Assembly: GCA_023381895.1 (NCBI GenBank)
Contig: JAMCTA010000131.1
Coordinates: 1 to 37,811, forward strand
Origin: Chloroflexota bacterium
GTDB taxonomy: Bacteria > Chloroflexota > UBA4733
Direction: 5' to 3'
Length of the DNA: 37,811 nt
Each line of letters starts with the position of its first letter. Position 1 is the first letter of the stretch. This document shows positions 17,131-25,050 of this stretch, piece after piece. The notes below the pieces were generated by a model, which had not been told where the DNA came from, searched no databases, and saw only the letters and a list, made by a program, of their open reading frames with translations. The position numbers and the translations under genes were made by a program.

Positions 17131-18194
17131 GCTCGCCTCCGTAGCGCCATTATCCGCGCCAGTACGTAGGGAATGGCAAAGAGCGGTGTCAACATGACCT
17201 CGCCAGCGATACCAGCAGTCTTGCCCAGTTGCTGACGCAGTAGCACGTGGGGAGAAAGAAGCCTGAGTAATGCTGCATCGCCCACGACCCGAGTGGTAGC
17301 AATCTGCGCCCTCTGTTCAAGCACGTGGTGCCGTACTTGCCACACGTGCAGATAACTTCTGAGCTTAGCACGCAAGAATGTTGGACCTCGAAGAGCAGAA
17401 TACGCAAGAGCGCTAAGGTCTGCCAGTATCAAGCCGGGGAGTAGCGTGAACAGCAAACCCTGCGAATAGTGCTTGAAGAGCAGCTTCCAGCGGTTCGCTT
17501 CAAGCTCCCCCAGCTTGAAAGGGGTGAAGTTCCAATGATAGTCGTGCATCGCGATGGCATCCGCAACGCACCAGCACGTCCCACCTTGCTCAATAGCACG
17601 TAGTGAGAGATCGGTATCCTCAAGGTACATAAAGAAACTCTCATCAAAGCCACCGAGTGCTTGGAAATCTGCTTTGCGGGCAGCAAAGGCGGCCCCTGAT
17701 ACTGCTGGGACAAGATGCCATCCAACGTCGCGTAATGACCGGCCAAGCCCCCTACAATAGGTCAAGAAGGCGTACGTCACGTGATTACCTTGGGTGTTGA
17801 TGAGACCATTGGGCAAAAGGAGCGTTGGAGTCGCCAGTGAGAGAGACGGCAGTGAGTCCAGAGCTCGTGCGAGCTTCTGCAGGCAGTCCGGCTGCACAAC
17901 GACGTCAGGGTTGACAAAGAAGAGAAAATCTCTAGAGGCGCATTCGGCCCCCAGGTTATTCCCACCTCCGTAGCCCAGATTCTGACCTGATGACACCAGC
18001 TTGACCCGGGACCACTGGCTGGCGAGAGAAAGCAAGTCAAGATCGCCACGATTGTCGACGATGATGATCTCGTCACCGCCGGTGAGTGCACGGTCCAGAG
18101 CCGCAAGGCACGCCTTGAGCTGTTCTAGATTCCGCCAGAAGACAACAACAGCCGACCAACGCCCCGTCACCCCCTCAGGGCTGACGAAGGTCAT
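17127..18194 (-). CDS. Glycosyltransferase family 2 (rhamnosyltransferase-like)
   Basis: A 355-residue GT2 protein. The GT-A nucleotide-binding site is visible as EIIIVDNRG near 42, NLGYGGGNN near 72, and FFVNPDVVV near 91 (a DxD-like site as NPD). GGFDESFFMYLEDTDLSLRA near 200 is the catalytic block of WbbL-type rhamnosyltransferases. The C-terminal part is hydrophobic in places (LLFTLLPGLILADLSALAY) and suggests membrane attachment. The start overlaps the preceding polyprenol-phosphate GT2 gene by 20 bases. The donor, for example dTDP-rhamnose, is an inference from similarity of motifs. Confidence 0.92.
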   Translation of the reverse strand: MTFVSPEGVTGRWSAVVVFWRNLEQLKACLAALDRALTGGDEIIIVDNRGDLDLLSLASQWSRVKLVSSGQNLGYGGGNNLGAECASRDFLFFVNPDVVVQPDCLQKLARALDSLPSLSLATPTLLLPNGLINTQGNHVTYAFLTYCRGLGRSLRDVGWHLVPAVSGAAFAARKADFQALGGFDESFFMYLEDTDLSLRAIEQGGTCWCVADAIAMHDYHWNFTPFKLGELEANRWKLLFKHYSQGLLFTLLPGLILADLSALAYSALRGPTFLRAKLRSYLHVWQVRHHVLEQRAQIATTRVVGDAALLRLLSPHVLLRQQLGKTAGIAGEVMLTPLFAIPYVLARIMALRRRA

Positions 18195-19119
18195 CGATCA
18201 TCACCCTCAACGCGTGCAGAATGATGCCAACGAGGCCAAAGAATACCCCAACGATGATGAGCGCCGTACTTAATATGGCAAAGCCAACCGCCAGCTGCTC
18301 GTTGAGTGCATAGGTGGCCGTGACCTTCACACCCAAGATCAAGCCGATGATGATGAGTGACGTGCCCACCACGCCAAACAGATAGAGCGGCCGGCGCCGC
18401 TCCAGTTGATCGAGGAGCGAGTGCACAATCTGAGTGCCGTGGCGCACCGGGCTCCGCTTCGCGGGTTCGGCATACACTACGTGAATGGGCACCTCAGTGA
18501 CTCGTAGGCCCGCTTGATATGCGATGAACTGCATTTCAGATTCCACAGCGAAGTGTGTGCTCCGAAAGCGCATCTTCTTGATCGCCGCCCGCGAAAAGGC
18601 GCGGAAACCGCTCTGAGAGTCAGAAATGGCCACTCCCGAAGCGACGTTGGTCAGCGTGGTGAGGGCATGCTGGCCGAACTGCCGATACGTGGGGATGCGA
18701 CTCTGCACCTCAGAGAAACGAGTACCCACGACCATGTCGGCTTCGTCCCGAAGAACAGGCTCGACGACCTGCGGAATGTCGGCTGGATCATGCTGGCCAT
18801 CCCCGTCAATAAGCACTAAGCAATCGACTCCTGCTTCCTCCGCCCAGCGAAATGAGGTGGCGATGCCTGCAGCCTTTCCACGATTACGCTCATGGCGGAT
18901 GACCGTTGCCCCTGCGGCTTCCGCCACTTCGGCCGTACGATCCCGAGAGCCATCATCCACAACGACCACGATGTCGGCCACTTCCTTGGCTTTCAGCACC
19001 ACAGAGCCGATGAACCGATCCTCGTTGTACGAGGGAATCGCAACTGCCACCACGCCTCGTGGAGGCTCGCCTTCAGGTGACGAAGCCACATCAGCAGATA
19101 CAGACATTGTGTCGATCAC
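18175..19119 (-). CDS. GT2 polyprenol-phosphate glycosyltransferase (dolichol-phosphate mannose synthase-like)
   Basis: A 314-residue GT2 protein like DPM synthases, which put a sugar from a nucleotide donor onto polyprenyl phosphate. Motifs are IPSYNED near 28, VVVDDGSRDRT near 52, LIDGDGQHDP near 103 with the metal-binding DxD, and GTRFSEVQSRIP near 132. Two membrane helices end the protein (about 245 to 268 and 278 to 306), as in bacterial DPM-type enzymes with an anchor. The GTG at 19119 overlaps the DUF4012 stop as GTGA; ATG 19107 is an alternative. In this operon it could supply the lipid-linked sugar used by the DUF2723 protein. Confidence 0.93.
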   Translation of the reverse strand: MIDTMSVSADVASSPEGEPPRGVVAVAIPSYNEDRFIGSVVLKAKEVADIVVVVDDGSRDRTAEVAEAAGATVIRHERNRGKAAGIATSFRWAEEAGVDCLVLIDGDGQHDPADIPQVVEPVLRDEADMVVGTRFSEVQSRIPTYRQFGQHALTTLTNVASGVAISDSQSGFRAFSRAAIKKMRFRSTHFAVESEMQFIAYQAGLRVTEVPIHVVYAEPAKRSPVRHGTQIVHSLLDQLERRRPLYLFGVVGTSLIIIGLILGVKVTATYALNEQLAVGFAILSTALIIVGVFFGLVGIILHALRVMIDDLRQP

Positions 19120-21119
19120 GAGTATCTCCAGTGCAATGTCAGGTGCTCATCCGTACGCAACCTAGTATCCAATTGCCACACGCTTGGTGCAATTCGCTTC
19201 CAATCCGACGGGGGATCGACGAGGTGCAGCTGCGGTGCCAGATGCACGTCAACAGTGATAGGATTGGCAACAGTTCCAGGCTGCTTCTGAAGCGTGAGCG
19301 CATACTCATCGGTTGCAACCCTCGAAATGTCCGGCTGGTAGGTGAAGGTCAACGAGCGTGTCTGTCCGGGGCGGACGACGAGATAGGCAGTGAGCTGAGA
19401 CTTGCCATCAGCGATAACGTAGCCAGGGGTGTCGTCACTGCCGGTGATCTGCTCCAGGTGAGTGTGTAGGGGAGTGAGCACCCGCACATACGTCGCGAAG
19501 ATGCCTGTGCCATTTTGCATGGTATTGGTACGAAAATTATACAACTCACTGTGGAGCTCCTTCCACACGCGTAGCGCACCGAGCTCATTGTAGAGGTTCT
19601 GATAGGTAGTCGTCAGCGTGTCGCGGGTAACCTGGCCGTCGGGCCCAATTTCCACGGTGAGATGCTCGGATTCCTTCATCACCGCGGTCATCTTTCCGTA
19701 TGACACCTGAGTGTCCACTACCTCGACGCCATCTCCTGGTGACGACCATACTGAGCCATCCGCGTGGGCCGCTTTGGCAAAGGCTTCGAGTGATGGATTG
19801 TTGAAATAGACTTGCAGGTGCTTTTCTTGAATCGATGTGACCAAAGCAGCGCCGAGCTTGGTGAGGTTAACGTTGGTCGGTTGCTCGAGCTTGGCAACCA
19901 CGGTCCGAACCAGCGCTGAGAGAAAGTCAGTCTTGTCCATCTCACGCTGCGGCGTGATCGAGCCCGATGCGTTGATGTTCTTCCAAAGCTCTGCCAGCAG
20001 ATTATCAGCAGAGATTGTCTCAGCATACTGTGGCACGTACACAGGGCCGATCGCTCGAAGCAGATCCTGAACGGCGTAGGTGTCCACTGCGATTACGCCG
20101 TTGACTTGGACGTGTTGATCTCGTTCAAAGAACTGTTCCTCGAGCTTGGCTGAGGTAGGAAAGTTTGGCGACCAGTTGGCATCACGGAGGTACCAGGTCG
20201 CGATCCCCATGTAGTGCTCGAGCGGGAAGGGTGGCGTAAGGTGCGGCTGACTCGGTGTCTCGAAGTCAAGAACCCCCCTATAATCGAGCTTGGTGATCTG
20301 AGCATTCGAGACGTCCACCAGCCCCATACCACCAACGAACCCCCCCGTCGCCCGCAGCTCGAACGGATCTTGCCCAAGAACTAGATAGCTCTGACTGTGG
20401 TCCATACCAAGTGCTGTCTGGGCGGCGTGAGGCAATAGAAGTATCAATGATGTCGCCTGGTCGAGCTCGTTCAACACTGCGTCCTCCTTGGCAATCAATA
20501 CGTTCAGCCTTGAAGAGATCGCTGAAAGTTGAGGTGAGAATCGCTTGCGCTGAGCCACTGCACACGAAAACTGGTCTCGCGCTTGCTTGATCCGATTCTC
20601 CTCGTGTTGAAGCACGAGCGCTGCATCGTGGAGTGTTTGCAGCGGTGGCTGACTCTTCGCGATTGCGGAGAGCGATGCGAATACATCAGACACATCAGCA
20701 GCACTCGCCGTCAGGCATGCTGTGCTCTGGAGCAACGGAGAAGCGCTCTGGAATAGCGGACCCCAGTGAGGTAGGTGCCCCAGAGCGGTAAGGATTGGAG
20801 ACCACAGCGGCAGCGGGACGACCGCTCGACTCAGGTCGCTCGTCGCGGATTGGAGCCGGCTGTCAAGGTCTTGCAGCTTTGCGGGCTGTTGCAGCAGCAG
20901 AGCAGGACTGGCATCAGCGGCTACCTGTTGAAGTGCAGAAGTCCCACGCCACGTTTCGATTCCTAGGAATACACCAGAGAGCACATACAGCAGGAGCAGA
21001 ACGCCAACGCAAGAAGCGAGAACTCGTAGGATGCGGCGTCGAAGGGCACGCCGTGACACGCGTCGCTGGGCCGCTTCGACCTGCTGACGTAACCGTGTGC
21101 GCTGTTCCTCAGTGAGCAT
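19116..21119 (-). CDS. DUF4012-domain membrane protein
   Basis: A 667-residue protein of the uncharacterised DUF4012 family. A short basic cytoplasmic tail is followed by one membrane helix (about 31 to 53). A helical stretch runs to about residue 235, and the hallmark block GQDPFELRATGGFVGGMGLV lies at about 249 to 267. The rest is predicted outside the membrane. Family members commonly sit next to glycosyltransferases, as here. The gene overlaps the DUF2723 gene by 11 bases and the GT2 gene by 4. A role in assembling or attaching a surface glycan is an inference; no activity is known to me. Confidence 0.88.
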   Translation of the reverse strand: MLTEEQRTRLRQQVEAAQRRVSRRALRRRILRVLASCVGVLLLLYVLSGVFLGIETWRGTSALQQVAADASPALLLQQPAKLQDLDSRLQSATSDLSRAVVPLPLWSPILTALGHLPHWGPLFQSASPLLQSTACLTASAADVSDVFASLSAIAKSQPPLQTLHDAALVLQHEENRIKQARDQFSCAVAQRKRFSPQLSAISSRLNVLIAKEDAVLNELDQATSLILLLPHAAQTALGMDHSQSYLVLGQDPFELRATGGFVGGMGLVDVSNAQITKLDYRGVLDFETPSQPHLTPPFPLEHYMGIATWYLRDANWSPNFPTSAKLEEQFFERDQHVQVNGVIAVDTYAVQDLLRAIGPVYVPQYAETISADNLLAELWKNINASGSITPQREMDKTDFLSALVRTVVAKLEQPTNVNLTKLGAALVTSIQEKHLQVYFNNPSLEAFAKAAHADGSVWSSPGDGVEVVDTQVSYGKMTAVMKESEHLTVEIGPDGQVTRDTLTTTYQNLYNELGALRVWKELHSELYNFRTNTMQNGTGIFATYVRVLTPLHTHLEQITGSDDTPGYVIADGKSQLTAYLVVRPGQTRSLTFTYQPDISRVATDEYALTLQKQPGTVANPITVDVHLAPQLHLVDPPSDWKRIAPSVWQLDTRLRTDEHLTLHWRYS

Positions 21120-22473
21120 CGTAACGCCTCACTGCCAGTTCATAAGCCATAAGGGTCTTTTGGTACCAAGGAAATGCTTGAAGTCGAGCGTCTACGACAC
21201 GCACGTCTGGGCGAAGCCCCAAGACGAGCTGAGCGTACCACAATGCGAATGTCTCTTGGTCCGTTGACGACTGAATGGTCGCTCCTGGAGGAGTAGCGGC
21301 AAGCACCTGCCGCACCCATCTGATCTCCTCGGTATCTCCGCGCAGCGAACTGACGTGCACTCCGATCGCCAGACTTCCAACCAAACCAATAGCAATGACA
21401 CCACTCCAGATGAATACCTTGACTCGCTCCCGCTCCAATCCAGCGACAAGTTGGGCTATCCCCAACCCTGCACAGAGGCTGAGAAACACGACCAAAGGCA
21501 ATTGATAGTGCTCCACGCCGGCAGCAGCGTAGAAAGCGGGTAAGGCGATGTAGAGTGGAATGAGGGCAAGCCAGGGGCGAAGACGCAGGTCCTTCCAGGT
21601 TCTGGCCAGTCCCACGAGCGCCAATGGCCAGCCCAACCACGAGAACTGGATTACGAGGTCGTGAATGGAAGCGACCAGGCGCGACAGTGCCAGGGGAACG
21701 TCGGACACTAGCAGAAGGTAACGATATTGTGCTCCCGTCACCGTCCGCCACAGCGCTGAGAAAGTCTCGGGATCTCCCCAGTTCAATGGTGGATGCGCTC
21801 GCGCCCGCAGAACCAAGACGGCGTAGAGCATAGCACCGGGGAGGATAAACGCGAGCGACGCTACCTGAGAGATCCGTGGAAGCTGGTTGCGCCACAACCC
21901 AATAAGCGCAGCCGGAATCCCGGTCACATGGTTGGCCATAGTCAGTCCGAGAAGGAGTGTGCTCCAACCAGTGACAGCCTCGTTGATGGCAACAGCGACA
22001 ACCAGAGACATGAGGAGGGTGTGGAGGGCATAGGTCTCGGTCACAACGGCAACATTCCACAGTCCTGTTGATGTTCCCAAGGTCAATCCAGCAACCACCC
22101 CTCCGACGAGAGCGACTGTCTGCCCACCGCTGGTGCGCAGGAATGCTGCTGTACCAAACGTGACCGTCCCACAGGAGAGAGCTGCTGCAAGGGCGGAAAG
22201 CAGCGCCAGGCGTCCTGCTGGATCTCCGACCAGTGGCAATCTCAGAAATCCCACTGCGAGGAGAAGCCAGAGAGGATACCCTGTGGGATGGGGAACACCA
22301 AAGACGAAAGCCGCAGCCGTGAGCTCGGCGCTATCCGTAGAGTCGTGCTGCCAGGTCACCGTGGGAGCAGCGGTCAAGGCATAGACAATGAAGAAGAGCA
22401 GCGTGACAACGGCGCTACTGGCGAGCATCTGAGCCCGGGGAGATCGAAGTATAAGCCTTACCTGACTCACCAC
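21109..22473 (-). CDS. DUF2723 (TMEM260-like) membrane glycosyltransferase
   Basis: A multi-pass membrane protein of about 454 residues. The family signature DSAELTAAAFVFGVPHPTGYPLW occupies about residues 47 to 69, with the Asp, Glu and His expected in the lipid-donor site of GT-C enzymes. About ten hydrophobic spans follow, then a short soluble tail (TPPGATIQSSTDQETFALWY). Eukaryotic relatives (TMEM260) act as protein O-mannosyltransferases. GTG 22473, with AAGG and AGG just upstream, is preferred to the ATG at 22503. It is the first gene of the glycosylation operon and divergent from the NUDIX gene. Confidence 0.88.
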   Translation of the reverse strand: MVSQVRLILRSPRAQMLASSAVVTLLFFIVYALTAAPTVTWQHDSTDSAELTAAAFVFGVPHPTGYPLWLLLAVGFLRLPLVGDPAGRLALLSALAAALSCGTVTFGTAAFLRTSGGQTVALVGGVVAGLTLGTSTGLWNVAVVTETYALHTLLMSLVVAVAINEAVTGWSTLLLGLTMANHVTGIPAALIGLWRNQLPRISQVASLAFILPGAMLYAVLVLRARAHPPLNWGDPETFSALWRTVTGAQYRYLLLVSDVPLALSRLVASIHDLVIQFSWLGWPLALVGLARTWKDLRLRPWLALIPLYIALPAFYAAAGVEHYQLPLVVFLSLCAGLGIAQLVAGLERERVKVFIWSGVIAIGLVGSLAIGVHVSSLRGDTEEIRWVRQVLAATPPGATIQSSTDQETFALWYAQLVLGLRPDVRVVDARLQAFPWYQKTLMAYELAVRRYDAH

Positions 22474-22530
22474 GTGCCTACCTTCGCAGATCAAAATCAG
22501 CATGGTACGTTAGCGCCGGAGCAACGCTGT

Positions 22531-23106
22531 GTGCGAGAGACAGCAGCCAGTGAGGAACATGAGGGCGTGACTCGCTACACACCGTCAGATGCCCACGATC
22601 CAGGAAGGCCTTTCTTCTGCGCCAAATGCGCTTCGCCGCTCCGGATGATGAACAGGGGAGGTCGGGAGCGCCCCATTTGCCCGCTCTGTGGTTGGACCTA
22701 CTATGCGAAGAATGCCACAGGTGCTGCAGTGGCTATCACTGAGCAAGGAAGGCTGCTCTTGGTGCAGCGCAAGTATCCGCCCTTCGCTGGCAGATGGACG
22801 CTCCCTGCCGGTTACGTCGAATACGGCGACTCGGCTTGGGACACAGCGGTGCGGGAAGCGCGTGAAGAGTGCGGGCTCGAGGTTCAGCTCGATGGGTTAG
22901 CCGGCGTATACTTTGGAGCCGACGATCCTAGGGATGCTGCCCATCTCATCGTCTACGCGGCTCACATCGTCGGTGGCGGACTCCGCCCGGATGACGATGC
23001 CGCGCAAATAGAATTCTTCTCACCCAACGCTCTCCCGGAAGAGATTGCATTTGAGGGGCAGCGCGCAGCAATCCGCGATTGGAAGCAGAATCACCACACG
23101 CGCTGA
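22531..23106 (+). CDS. NUDIX hydrolase with N-terminal zinc ribbon
   Basis: The protein has a zinc ribbon (two CxxC pairs, FFCAKCASPL and ICPLCGW) followed by a NUDIX domain. The NUDIX box reads GYVEYGDSAWDTAVREAREECGL, with REAxEECG intact and Asp at the first Glu position. The zinc ribbon plus NUDIX order recalls NADH pyrophosphatase, though the protein is short (about 191 residues) and could hydrolyse ADP-ribose or another nucleotide. GTG 22531 follows GGAG by 9 bases; GTG 22567 is an alternative, and the long frame from 22288 lies over the opposite gene. It is divergent from the DUF2723 gene. Confidence 0.87.
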   Translation: MRETAASEEHEGVTRYTPSDAHDPGRPFFCAKCASPLRMMNRGGRERPICPLCGWTYYAKNATGAAVAITEQGRLLLVQRKYPPFAGRWTLPAGYVEYGDSAWDTAVREAREECGLEVQLDGLAGVYFGADDPRDAAHLIVYAAHIVGGGLRPDDDAAQIEFFSPNALPEEIAFEGQRAAIRDWKQNHHTR

Positions 23107-23121
23107 GAAGAGTCATACCAG

Positions 23122-23646
23122 CTACCCGCCCGTGGTCGAATCGGTAGCCGCGTCCACCTCCTCTGGAGCGGAGCCATCGGGAAACTGCCGGCGCAGCTCA
23201 TCTTCTAGAGCACGCGGGACCTTGAGGAAGAGCGACTCGGCGCGCGCGTAGACAGTTCCCTGCTCGTCGGTAATGATCGCCCGCAGTTTCTTTGCGTGTC
23301 CGCGGTCTTCCACAAGCTCGGCGGTCGCGCGCAGTAGCCGGTGGATGGGCACAGGTCGATGGTATCTCACCTCGAGCTTGCCGGTGACTGCAAAATCATC
23401 GTGACCGTAGAGCTCCCAGGCCATGACTTCGTCAAGCACTGTCGCAACAAGCCCACCGTGGACGACTCCACCGAATCCCTGCCAAGACTCGTCTGCTTCA
23501 AAGTCGATGAACGTCTTCTCGTCTTGATGCTGGACGCGAAGCTGGAGGCCGCGAGGATTCACTGGCCCGCACGCGAAGCATGCATTGTTGCGAATTGTGC
23601 GCGGAGTCCGCCCTACCCACACTCGGTTCGCAGGAGACATGCTCAT
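23122..23646 (-). CDS. Hotdog-fold thioesterase (PaaI-like)
   Basis: A 174-residue hotdog-fold thioesterase of the 4HBT type, hydrolysing acyl-CoA or acyl-ACP. The block GGVVHGGLVATVLDEVMAW near residue 58 holds the catalytic region (HGG...LDE), and the N-terminal CFACGPVNPRGL motif is typical of a subgroup of this family. The tail is acidic and Ser/Thr-rich, probably disordered. The ATG overlaps the fabG stop as ATGA, so the two are coupled and may act on one fatty-acyl intermediate. A second ATG at 23640 is possible. Confidence 0.9.
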   Translation of the reverse strand: MSMSPANRVWVGRTPRTIRNNACFACGPVNPRGLQLRVQHQDEKTFIDFEADESWQGFGGVVHGGLVATVLDEVMAWELYGHDDFAVTGKLEVRYHRPVPIHRLLRATAELVEDRGHAKKLRAIITDEQGTVYARAESLFLKVPRALEDELRRQFPDGSAPEEVDAATDSTTGG

Positions 23647-24398
23647 CCCATCACCATTCCACCATCAACGCGCAGCACCTGTCCTGTGATGTACGAGGCC
23701 CGGCTGGAGGCCAAGAATGCGACTGCCTCAGCCACATCTTCTACTGAGCCAAAGCGATTGAGGGGGATGAACTGGCGCAGATGGGCCACTTGCTCCTCCT
23801 TCAGTTGGGCAGTCATAGCAGTCGTAATGAAGCCGGGAGCCACGGCATTGACCGTAATGTTTCTACTCGCCAGCTCACGGGCGAGGGCCATCGTCAGACC
23901 GATCATGCCTGCCTTTGCTGCACTGTAGTTCGCCTGTCCAGCGTTCCCCATCACGCCACTCACCGAGGAGATGTTGATGATACGGCCACCGGTGCGGAGC
24001 ATCGGGCGGACAACGGCCTTTGAGCAGAGAAATGCGCTCTTAAGGTTCGTGGTGAGGACCGCATCCCAAGAGGTATCATCCATTCTCATCACCAGGTTGT
24101 CTCTCGTGATTCCCGCATTGTTCACAAGCACGTCAATGCGGTTGAACAGGGCTAACAGCTCTCGTACTAGCCTGTCCGCTACTTCAGGTGCACCAACGTC
24201 TCCTTGGAGCAGCACAGCCCTTCCACCCGCGGCCTCAATCGCGTGCGCTGTCTCCTCAGCAGCCTTGGTGTTAGACAGATAGCTAACGCCGACCGTCGCA
24301 CCACCGCTTGCCAGGCGGACAGCGACGGCGCGTCCTATGCCTCGGGACGCGCCAGTGACCAAGGCAACGTAGTTGGCAAACTCGTTGTCGTTACCCAT
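23643..24398 (-). CDS. fabG: 3-oxoacyl-[acyl-carrier-protein] reductase
   Basis: A short-chain dehydrogenase of 251 residues, reducing 3-oxoacyl-ACP with NADPH in fatty acid elongation. The cofactor motif TGASRGIG is at 15 to 22 and NNAG at 93 to 96. The catalytic residues are Ser145 in NISS, Tyr158 and Lys162 in YSAAK, and the C-terminus ITGQVLRVDGGMVMG is typical of FabG. ATG 24398 has AGGGAGAAG upstream. Its stop overlaps the thioesterase start. It could also be an acetoacetyl-CoA reductase, since SDR motifs do not separate the two. Confidence 0.92.
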   Translation of the reverse strand: MGNDNEFANYVALVTGASRGIGRAVAVRLASGGATVGVSYLSNTKAAEETAHAIEAAGGRAVLLQGDVGAPEVADRLVRELLALFNRIDVLVNNAGITRDNLVMRMDDTSWDAVLTTNLKSAFLCSKAVVRPMLRTGGRIINISSVSGVMGNAGQANYSAAKAGMIGLTMALARELASRNITVNAVAPGFITTAMTAQLKEEQVAHLRQFIPLNRFGSVEDVAEAVAFLASSRASYITGQVLRVDGGMVMG

Positions 24399-24426
24399 CT
24401 CTTCTCCCTGAAGACACGCACTCGTG

Positions 24427-25050
24427 CTAACGGAGTGTTCCCTTAGTGCTGGGAATCTGTCCAGCTATTCGGGTATCGATCGCACTGGCGGCGTCGAGTG
24501 TGCGTCCCAAACCCTTGAACGTGGCCTCAACGATGTGGTGAGCATTGACACCCCGCAGCACGCGCACGTGCAAGTTGCAGTGTGCTTCTACTGCAAAGCT
24601 TTCGAGGAAATGCCGCGCGAGATCGGCCTCCATGTCGCCAACCGTCCCTGTGACGTGAGGGCCAAGATCGATGACGGGATAGGGCCGACCAGACAGGTCG
24701 ATAGCCACGCTGACGAGCGCCTCATCCATCGGCATGTCGCAGTGAGCCGACCGCACGATGCCCCGGCCATCACCAAGGGCTGCGAAGAAGGCCCGACCGA
24801 GGGTGATTGCAACATCCTCGACGGTGTGGTGCTTATCCATTGCCACGTCTCCACGGGCGGCAACGTCGAGATCGAACAAGCCATGGCGAGCGATGTGGTG
24901 AAGCATATGGTCAAGAAATAAGACGCCCGTGGAGACAGTATGTCGACCGGTGCCATCAAGAGCGATAGTAACGCGCACAGTCGTTTCACCCGTAGTACGC
25001 TCGTAGGTTCCGCGACGCACGCCCTCTTGTTGCATGGTTATCGCTCTCAC
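24427..25050 (-). CDS. hisB: Imidazoleglycerol-phosphate dehydratase
   Basis: This enzyme carries out the sixth step of histidine synthesis, a manganese-dependent dehydration. The 207-residue protein has the metal-binding and catalytic blocks GVLFLDHMLHHIARHG, DKHHTVEDVAI, SAHCDMPMDEALV, FLESFAVEAHCNLH and NAHHIVEATFKGLGRTL. Length is normal for the single-function bacterial form. The start at GTG 25050 overlaps the hisD stop as GTGA with AAGAGG ahead; ATG 25035 is also plausible. It is coupled to hisD, while the other his genes are not in this window. Confidence 0.96.
   Translation of the reverse strand: MRAITMQQEGVRRGTYERTTGETTVRVTIALDGTGRHTVSTGVLFLDHMLHHIARHGLFDLDVAARGDVAMDKHHTVEDVAITLGRAFFAALGDGRGIVRSAHCDMPMDEALVSVAIDLSGRPYPVIDLGPHVTGTVGDMEADLARHFLESFAVEAHCNLHVRVLRGVNAHHIVEATFKGLGRTLDAASAIDTRIAGQIPSTKGTLR

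Noticed and set aside
21140..22060. Long open frame of 306 codons inside the DUF2723 gene, same strand, other frame
   Set aside because: Its composition is Arg/Cys/Ser-rich with no known motif, and the DUF2723 frame has clear family signatures; it is a shadow.
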